From: Xanthobacter sp. YC-JY1
GTDB lineage: Bacteria > Pseudomonadota > Alphaproteobacteria > Rhizobiales > Xanthobacteraceae
Direction: 5' to 3'
DNA: 64,000 bases
Assembly (NCBI RefSeq): GCF_021730305.1
Contig: NZ_CP032674.1
Location: forward strand, 2,899,001-2,963,000
Shown in pieces: positions 59,015-64,000 of the stretch. The translations under genes and the position numbers were made by a program. The notes below the pieces were generated by a model. It was given only the letters and a program-made list of their open reading frames with translations, was not told the origin of the DNA and ran no database searches. Numbering within the stretch: position 1 is the first letter of the stretch; each line of letters opens with the position of its first letter.

Positions 59015-59614
59015 ATGGCGCGGCCGAGGGCGTTCGACGAGGGCGAGGTACTGGACGCGGCGCTGCGCTGCTTCTGGACCCGCGGCTACGAGGCGACCTC
59101 CGTGCGCGATCTCGCCTCCTCCATGGGCCTCACCGGCGCGAGCCTCTACAATGCCTTCGGCGACAAGCGCACGCTCTATGAGAAGGCGCTGGAGCGCTAT
59201 GCCAGCCACAGTATGGCGGAACGCATCCGCCGGCTGGAGGCGCCGGACATCGCCCCGCGCGACGCCATATCCTCCTTCTTCCGGGAGACACTGGAGCGGG
59301 CGCTGGACGATCCCGAGATGAAGGGCTGCTTCGTGGTGAACGCCGCGGTGGAGATGGGGCCGCACGACCCCGAGCTTCGCGCCGCCGCCCTCGCCTCCCT
59401 CGGTGAGGTAGAGGCCTTCCTCACCCGCCGCATCGAGGCCGGCCGCGCGGATGGCACCATCCAGAACCGGGAAACCGCGCAGGAGCTGGCGCGCATGCTC
59501 CTCGGCGTCCATCTTGGCCTCCGGGTGCTGGCGCGCCTGCGCCCCGGCCGCGAACTGCTGGAGGGGGTGGTGAAACCCGCCCTCGCCGCCCTCGATCCGC
59601 ACGTGCCGGGCTGA
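59015..59614 (+). CDS. TetR/AcrR-family transcriptional regulator
   Basis: 199 residues. The N-terminal helix-turn-helix (MARPRAFDEGEVLDAALRCFWTRGYEATSVRDLASSMGLTGASLYNAFGDKRTLYEKAL) is classical TetR; the C-terminal ligand domain is of the type often found in regulators of redox or detoxification genes. It sits between GST B and the haloacid dehalogenase gene, 40 bp from the latter, so it may control either. No clear palindromic operator was found. Confidence 0.9.
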   Translation: MARPRAFDEGEVLDAALRCFWTRGYEATSVRDLASSMGLTGASLYNAFGDKRTLYEKALERYASHSMAERIRRLEAPDIAPRDAISSFFRETLERALDDPEMKGCFVVNAAVEMGPHDPELRAAALASLGEVEAFLTRRIEAGRADGTIQNRETAQELARMLLGVHLGLRVLARLRPGRELLEGVVKPALAALDPHVPG

Positions 59615-59654
59615 TCCCGCCCGCGCCCCCGCCCTCCACGACAGGACGCCGCCC

Positions 59655-60425
59655 ATGATCCGGGCCTATGTGTTCGATGCCTATGGCACGCTGTTCGACG
59701 TCCAATCGGTCAGTGCCGTGACCGATGCGGCCTTCCCCGGCCATGGTGAGATCATCACCCAGGTGTGGCGGATGAAGCAGCTGGAATACAGCTGGCTGTG
59801 CTCGCTCATGGGTGATTATCAGGACTTCTGGTCCGTGACCCGCCGCGCCCTCACCTACACGCTTGGCATCCTGGGGCTTCAGCCCAGCGAGCGGTTGTTC
59901 GACGACATTGCCGAGGCCTACAATCGCCTCACGCCCTATTCCGATGCGGCCGAGGCGTTGGCAGGCCTGACGGGCGTGCGTCGGGCGATCCTGTCCAATG
60001 GGAGCCCCGCCATGCTCCAGGCGCTGGTGGGCAACTCGCCGCTCGCGCCTTTCATCGAGGACACCATCAGCGTCGATCCCAAGCGCTGCTTCAAGCCCGA
60101 CCCGCGCGCCTACGAGTTGGTGGAGGAACGACTGGGCGTGAAGCCCGGCGAGGTGATGTTCGTCTCCTCCAACGGCTTCGACATCGCCGGTGCGAAGAGG
60201 TTCGGGTTCAACGTGGCCCGCATCTCCCGCGTGCCGCAAGCCGACCTCGCCGCCGAGCTTGCAGGAAGCGGCCCCTTGTCGGCATCCGCCTTCTACCGCG
60301 CCCTGCGGACGCAGGAGGAAGCCCTCGGCTATCCCCCGGACATAGTGGTCACGAGCCTGTCCGAGCTTGCGGCCCCTCCTACTCAAGGCGGAGGCCGGGA
60401 GCCTATTTCAGCAGCGCCTCGGTGA
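59655..60425 (+). CDS. dhlB: L-2-haloacid dehalogenase (haloacid dehalogenase type II, DhlB-like)
   Basis: 256 residues of the HAD superfamily. Nucleophile Asp8 ([10 protein letters not shown]), Arg39, Ser114-Asn115 (LSNGSP), Lys147 (KRCFKPDP), Asn173 and Asp176 (SSNGFD) occur at the same residue numbers as in the DhlB of Xanthobacter autotrophicus GJ10. The enzyme displaces halide from L-2-haloalkanoates with water, giving D-2-hydroxy acids. No haloacid transporter or haloalkane dehalogenase gene is near. The last 22 bp overlap the end of the convergent anti-sigma gene. The C-terminal 20 residues are unlike the family. Confidence 0.93.
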   Translation: MIRAYVFDAYGTLFDVQSVSAVTDAAFPGHGEIITQVWRMKQLEYSWLCSLMGDYQDFWSVTRRALTYTLGILGLQPSERLFDDIAEAYNRLTPYSDAAEALAGLTGVRRAILSNGSPAMLQALVGNSPLAPFIEDTISVDPKRCFKPDPRAYELVEERLGVKPGEVMFVSSNGFDIAGAKRFGFNVARISRVPQADLAAELAGSGPLSASAFYRALRTQEEALGYPPDIVVTSLSELAAPPTQGGGREPISAAPR

Positions 60426-61230
60426 AGTCCTCCTGAAACTCTTTCAGCTCCACGGGATTGATGTCCGAGACAGCCCAATAGGACAGCCCCGCCTCGCTCC
60501 AGCCCAGGAGCGTATAGCCGTCGCGGCCCTTCACCGTGCGCGCGCCGGACGCGCCGGGCCAGACGAAGACGTTGATGACATGGCCGTTGCGGCGATAGAC
60601 GAGGGCCGCGACCACCCGTCCCCCCACATAATCGAGCCGGCCGCCCACGAGCGGAAACCCGCGTGCGGCGAGGTCCACCACCGGCGGGGAGAAATCGATG
60701 CGGCCGCCGAACCACGGCTTCACCGTGTGCTGGTTGGACGACGCCACGTCGGTGAGATGGTCCGCGAGCAGGGATCGCACATGACCGGCGACTAACTCGT
60801 CCTCCAGGGCACCCCCGCGCGGCGGCAGCACTGCGATGACCAGCGCCACCGCCAGCACCGCAAGGGAGGGCACGAGGCTCCACCGCGCGAACCGTTCGCC
60901 CATCAGGGTGCGCCCCATACCACCCCTCAAGCGGCGCCACAGCGTAGCGGGGCTCCAGGCGGCCGGCGAGGCATTGGCCGCCTCCGCCGCGAGGGCAGCG
61001 ACCACGCTCTCGCGCAGCCCCTCCGGCACCGGCCACCGCGCTTGCCCGGAGGCTAGGAGCGCATGGCTGCCTTCGAGCCGGCGCAGGTGCGCGGCGCAGG
61101 CCGGACAAGAGGCCAGATGCCGCTCCACCTCCAAGACGTGGACGGCATCGAGTTCCCCATCGAGGTAGGAATTGAGGAGCGCGTCCCACTCCGCGCAGGG
61201 TTCGGGCGCGCAATCCGTGCTTTCGCTCAT
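60403..61230 (-). CDS. Zinc-binding anti-sigma factor, membrane anchored
   Basis: 275 residues. The zinc anti-sigma motif His38-x3-Cys42-x2-Cys45 ([13 protein letters not shown]) lies in the N-terminal cytoplasmic domain. One transmembrane helix ([19 protein letters not shown], about residues 120-138) is followed by a ~135-residue periplasmic domain. It should hold the ECF sigma factor encoded just upstream until a signal arrives. ATG 61230 overlaps the sigma stop in ATGA. The end overlaps the convergent dehalogenase gene. Confidence 0.88.
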   Translation of the reverse strand: MSESTDCAPEPCAEWDALLNSYLDGELDAVHVLEVERHLASCPACAAHLRRLEGSHALLASGQARWPVPEGLRESVVAALAAEAANASPAAWSPATLWRRLRGGMGRTLMGERFARWSLVPSLAVLAVALVIAVLPPRGGALEDELVAGHVRSLLADHLTDVASSNQHTVKPWFGGRIDFSPPVVDLAARGFPLVGGRLDYVGGRVVAALVYRRNGHVINVFVWPGASGARTVKGRDGYTLLGWSEAGLSYWAVSDINPVELKEFQEDFTEALLK

Positions 61231-61982
61231 CGCACCGCCTCCGCCCCGGCGGCGACGCGCTCCCACAGGTCGGCGAAATGGCGTCGCGCGCGGGAGAGAC
61301 GCGACATGACAGTGCCCACCGGCACGCCCGCGACGTCGGCGATCTCGCGATAGGAGAGTTCATCCAGCTCGCGCAGCACCAGCACCTCGCGCAGGGGCTC
61401 GGGCAGCAGCTCGAGAATGCCGCGCACCCGGTCGGCCTGCGAGCGGCGCAGCAGGATTGTTTCCGGCGTCTCGCCGTCCACCAGCAGATCGAGCGCGTCT
61501 TCCGCTTCGCTGCCTTCTTGTGCGGCCACCGCGTCCGGCGCGCGGCGCTGCATCTCACGGCGCCGGTGATCGCGCCAAGTGAGGTGGCAGTTGCGCACGA
61601 TGGCGAGCAGCCATGCCCGCGCGCTGCCGCCCTTGAAATCGGCGAAGGCGCGATAGGCCCGCAGATAGGCGTCCTGCACGATATCCTGCGCGGCATCAGC
61701 ATCGCAGGTGAGATAGCGGGCGAGGGTATAGGCCGCATCGAGATGCGGCAGCACGCTGGTGCGGAAGTGCGCCGCCTCAGTTGCGGTCAGCGGCCGTCCG
61801 GGCCGCACGTCCTCGGCACGCCCGGCCGCGCCCTCCGACGGAGCCGCGGCGACGGCGAAGAACGCGCGCACAGCTTCGGCGACGGCCCCGAAAACACCGC
61901 CTAGGACGCCGCGCCTGCCGTCCGCGCTCGGGCCACGACAAGGCCGCGCGCATGCCTGCGGGAAGGCCGCAATCGAGATCAT
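61227..61982 (-). CDS. ECF-family RNA polymerase sigma factor with N-terminal extension
   Basis: 251 residues. Region 2 ([54 protein letters not shown]) and region 4 ([44 protein letters not shown]) are intact. ECF sigmas are usually ~170-190 residues; here ~65 extra residues precede region 2. The GGAGAC six bases before ATG 61982 supports the long form. It is transcribed after the metallophosphoesterase and cupredoxin genes and before its anti-sigma. Confidence 0.9.
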   Translation of the reverse strand: MISIAAFPQACARPCRGPSADGRRGVLGGVFGAVAEAVRAFFAVAAAPSEGAAGRAEDVRPGRPLTATEAAHFRTSVLPHLDAAYTLARYLTCDADAAQDIVQDAYLRAYRAFADFKGGSARAWLLAIVRNCHLTWRDHRRREMQRRAPDAVAAQEGSEAEDALDLLVDGETPETILLRRSQADRVRGILELLPEPLREVLVLRELDELSYREIADVAGVPVGTVMSRLSRARRHFADLWERVAAGAEAVR

Positions 61983-62034
61983 CCCGTCTCCGTTCCGGAT
62001 GGAGGGGGCAGCCGCAGCCGCCCCGGACCGGGCA

Positions 62035-62382
62035 TCAGCCGCCCGCCTTCACGATGACCTTTCCGACCATGTGCGGGTGAAGGGAACAGAAATAAGAGTA
62101 ATCTCCCGCAGTCGTGAAGGTGAAGGAGAACTTACCTTCCGTATCGAGAGCCTTCGACCGGAATGCCTGCTTCTTATCGACCACCGTATGAGGAATATCG
62201 TCATTATTGACCCAGGTCACCGTGGTGCCTGGCGTGACGGTGACTTCGGCCGGTGTGAAGGTAAAATTGTCGATGCTGACCGTGACATCCTCGGCAGCGG
62301 CCGGCGTCGCGAGGGCACCGAAGGCAAGACAGATGGCGAGGACCGCGACCTGAGGCGGAAGGGGAAGAGGCGACTGTTTCAC
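62035..62382 (-). CDS. Amicyanin-like periplasmic cupredoxin
   Basis: 115 residues. A Sec signal (VAVLAICLAFGALATPAAA, cleaved near residue 30) precedes a ~85-residue blue-copper domain. Type 1 copper ligands are His65 (IPHTVV), Cys99, His102 and Met105 (CSLHPHM), the spacing of amicyanin. Cupredoxins carry single electrons in the periplasm. The start is GTG 62382 with AGGAG eight bases upstream. It lies between a metallophosphoesterase and an ECF sigma gene; no methylamine dehydrogenase is near, so its partner is unknown. Confidence 0.88.
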   Translation of the reverse strand: MKQSPLPLPPQVAVLAICLAFGALATPAAAEDVTVSIDNFTFTPAEVTVTPGTTVTWVNNDDIPHTVVDKKQAFRSKALDTEGKFSFTFTTAGDYSYFCSLHPHMVGKVIVKAGG

Positions 62383-62450
62383 AGATGAAGCTCCTGACGG
62401 ATGACACCGGCCGCAGCCGGCCATGACGGAGGAAGGGCGACGGGGGCGGC

Positions 62451-63419
62451 TCAGCCTTCGAGCGGCGTGTCGATGATGGCGAGCGGCTCGGAGCCGCGGA
62501 CGAAGTTGACCGTGGCGATGCCGAGATTCTTCTTCAGTTCGCCCGCCGGCAGCTTCAGCGGCCCGGGCGAGGGCGCGGTGCCGGGGGCGGGCTGCGGGAA
62601 GGCCGTGGACCGTGCGGTGTGGAAGGAGACATTGCCCTCCACCTTCTGCATCACCTGGTGGATGTGCCCGTTGAGCACCGTCACCGAGCCGAACCTCTTC
62701 AGGTAGGACAGGGCCTCCAGCCCATCGGCGGTGCCCCAGCCCCATTCGGGATAGACGGTCCACAGGGGGATGTGGGCGAACACCACGAGGGGTGTCGAGG
62801 ACGGCAGGCCGGCGACATCGTTCTCCAGCCATTCCAGCTGCTCGGTGCCGAGATTGCCGAGGCCGCCCGCCTTCAGGTTCACCACGTTCACCAGCGCGAT
62901 GAAATGCACGCCGCCATGGTCATAGCTGTACCAGCCGGCGCCCTTCGCGCCCTTGCCGTAGCGGTCGAGATAGGCCTTGCCCTGACCGTCGTCGAGGAGG
63001 TCGTGCTCGCCGGGCACGTAGAAGACGGGGATGCCGGCCTCCTTGATGATCTGATCGGCGTCGTCGAATTCCTTGTCCTTGGACAGGTGGCTGATGTCGC
63101 CGGTGTGGATCATGAAGGCGGGCTTCTCCTTCAGCGTCCGGATGCGGGCAACCGCCTCCCGCAGCGTGCCAAGCGCATCCGGATTGGCGGCCTTGTCGAA
63201 GCCCACATGGCTGTCGGAAATCTGCAGGAAGGTCAGCGCCTTCTGCGGCTCGGCCGCGAGCGCGCGCCCGAGACCGACGCCGCTCGCGACGCCGCCGGAG
63301 ATGGACCACAGGATGCCGGTGCCGGCCCAGGTCATGCACTCAAGGAAGCCGCGCCGGTCGATGCCGTCAGCATCAAGGCGCGGGGCGGTCTCGGAGGACG
63401 GCCGTTCGTGTCTGCTCAT
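62451..63419 (-). CDS. Tat-exported metallophosphoesterase
   Basis: 322 residues. A twin-arginine signal (DRRGFLECMTWAG) is followed by the calcineurin-like fold: DSHVG, GDISH, GEHD (for the usual GNHD), HIPLW and GHIHQV. The Asn-to-Glu change in GNHD is uncommon but the rest of the metal site is present. The substrate is unknown. ATG 63419 follows AGAGATCC. It is the first gene of the minus-strand unit that continues with the cupredoxin and the ECF sigma/anti-sigma pair. Confidence 0.88.
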   Translation of the reverse strand: MSRHERPSSETAPRLDADGIDRRGFLECMTWAGTGILWSISGGVASGVGLGRALAAEPQKALTFLQISDSHVGFDKAANPDALGTLREAVARIRTLKEKPAFMIHTGDISHLSKDKEFDDADQIIKEAGIPVFYVPGEHDLLDDGQGKAYLDRYGKGAKGAGWYSYDHGGVHFIALVNVVNLKAGGLGNLGTEQLEWLENDVAGLPSSTPLVVFAHIPLWTVYPEWGWGTADGLEALSYLKRFGSVTVLNGHIHQVMQKVEGNVSFHTARSTAFPQPAPGTAPSPGPLKLPAGELKKNLGIATVNFVRGSEPLAIIDTPLEG

Positions 63420-63546
63420 GGATCTCTCCGCATGGCGCCGGGGGCTCCCGGCGCTGCGACCGCGCACCCATATGGAGCGGCGCGGTCGAAGCGTGGGCGT
63501 CACCTCAGGGCGTCCCACATGGGCAAAGACCGGGGAGCGAGCCGGT

Positions 63547-64000
63547 TTATTCCCGACCGGAGAGATTTTTTGCGGCGGATGACACCGGCAAAGCGGCGAG
63601 CCGGCTTCGCAGGCGGGGCACGGTGAAGGTCACGAAGGCCCGCAGCTTAGCCGCCGGCAGGCGCGCCTCGGGATAGACGATGGCCACCGGCAGGGGCGGG
63701 CCTTCATAGTCCTCCAGCAGTAAAGAGAGGCGCCCGGCGGCCACCGCCTCCTCCACCTGATAGGAGAGCACGCGCGTGATGCCGCGCCCGCGCACGGCCG
63801 CGTCGATAGCCGCCTCGGCACCGTTCACCACATAGTGCGGGCGTACCGTCACCTGCTTGCGCGAGCCGCCTCCAGGACCAGGCGCGAAGCTCCAGATGGA
63901 ATTGTCGGTGATCTGGGAGAAGGAGACGATGCGGTGGCCGGCGAGGTCCGCCGGCACCTGCGGCATGCCGTGGGCGGCGAGATAGGCGGGGCTGGCGCAG
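63547..64000 (-). CDS. LysR-family transcriptional regulator, C-terminal part (5' end outside the window)
   Basis: The frame is open to the right edge and covers the last ~150 residues. ASPAYLAAHGMPQVPADLAGHRIVSFSQ, VRPHYVVNGAEAAIDAAVRGRGITRVLSYQVEEAVAAGRLSLLLEDYE and YPEARLPAAKLRAFVTFTVPRLR are the LysR ligand-binding domain. The DNA-binding part and the start are missing. The 127-bp gap to the metallophosphoesterase gene has no visible operator. Confidence 0.88.
   Translation of the reverse strand, partial: CASPAYLAAHGMPQVPADLAGHRIVSFSQITDNSIWSFAPGPGGGSRKQVTVRPHYVVNGAEAAIDAAVRGRGITRVLSYQVEEAVAAGRLSLLLEDYEGPPLPVAIVYPEARLPAAKLRAFVTFTVPRLRSRLAALPVSSAAKNLSGRE

Overview
The window is GC-rich, densely coded DNA from an alphaproteobacterial chromosome of the order Hyphomicrobiales. 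I favour the Xanthobacteraceae (Xanthobacter, Azorhizobium, Ancylobacter type). The reasons are the tig-clpP-clpX-lon-hupB and nnrDE-glnB-glnA gene orders, a recA control site of the GTTC-N7-GTTC type, tetrahydromethanopterin-type cofactor genes, and a haloacid dehalogenase that carries the catalytic residues of Xanthobacter DhlB at the same numbered positions. I see no rRNA, CRISPR array, transposase or phage gene.

Layout. 1-2556: the end of an alpha-E-type gene, a transglutaminase-like protein, a stand-alone PstB and a HIT protein. 2565-12667: a C1-cofactor (tetrahydromethanopterin/methylofuran type) biosynthesis cluster: beta-RFAP synthase, two ATP-grasp proteins, a CitG/MdcB-like protein, a HisA-like TIM-barrel protein and a FolB-like aldolase. 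It is split by a large autotransporter on the other strand and followed by fructose-1,6-bisphosphatase. 12720-17469: an acyl-CoA synthetase behind an inverted repeat, then a two-gene glycosyltransferase/membrane transferase operon. 17470-18323 has no gene I can support and abuts tRNA-Asp; tRNA-Val follows. 19097-26371 is the proteostasis block (hupB, lon, clpX, clpP, tig, all minus), then tRNA-Leu. 27068-41567 is mostly housekeeping: a multicopper-oxidase-fold protein that has lost its copper ligands, nnrDE, glnB-glnA behind a sigma-54 promoter, trmJ, icd, a K+ channel/K+ antiporter pair, alaS and recA.

41737-53877 is the most interesting region. It looks like a self-contained catabolic island: four short-chain dehydrogenases, a complete LIV-type ABC transporter with two binding proteins, an IclR regulator, a cupin, a FAH-family hydrolase and a NIPSNAP protein. 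Three copies of a 15-bp palindromic motif, about TCTCAtAAtAcGAGA, lie in the control regions of the transcription units, including the one shared with the iclR gene. I propose that these are the IclR operators and that they define a small local regulon for uptake and oxidation of an unidentified hydroxylated compound.

54106-64000: an overlapping GT4 glycosyltransferase/glycogen-debranching-type pair, two divergent glutathione transferases with a TetR regulator, an L-2-haloacid dehalogenase, and a minus-strand unit of Tat-exported metallophosphoesterase, amicyanin-like cupredoxin, ECF sigma factor and zinc anti-sigma factor. A truncated LysR gene ends the window.
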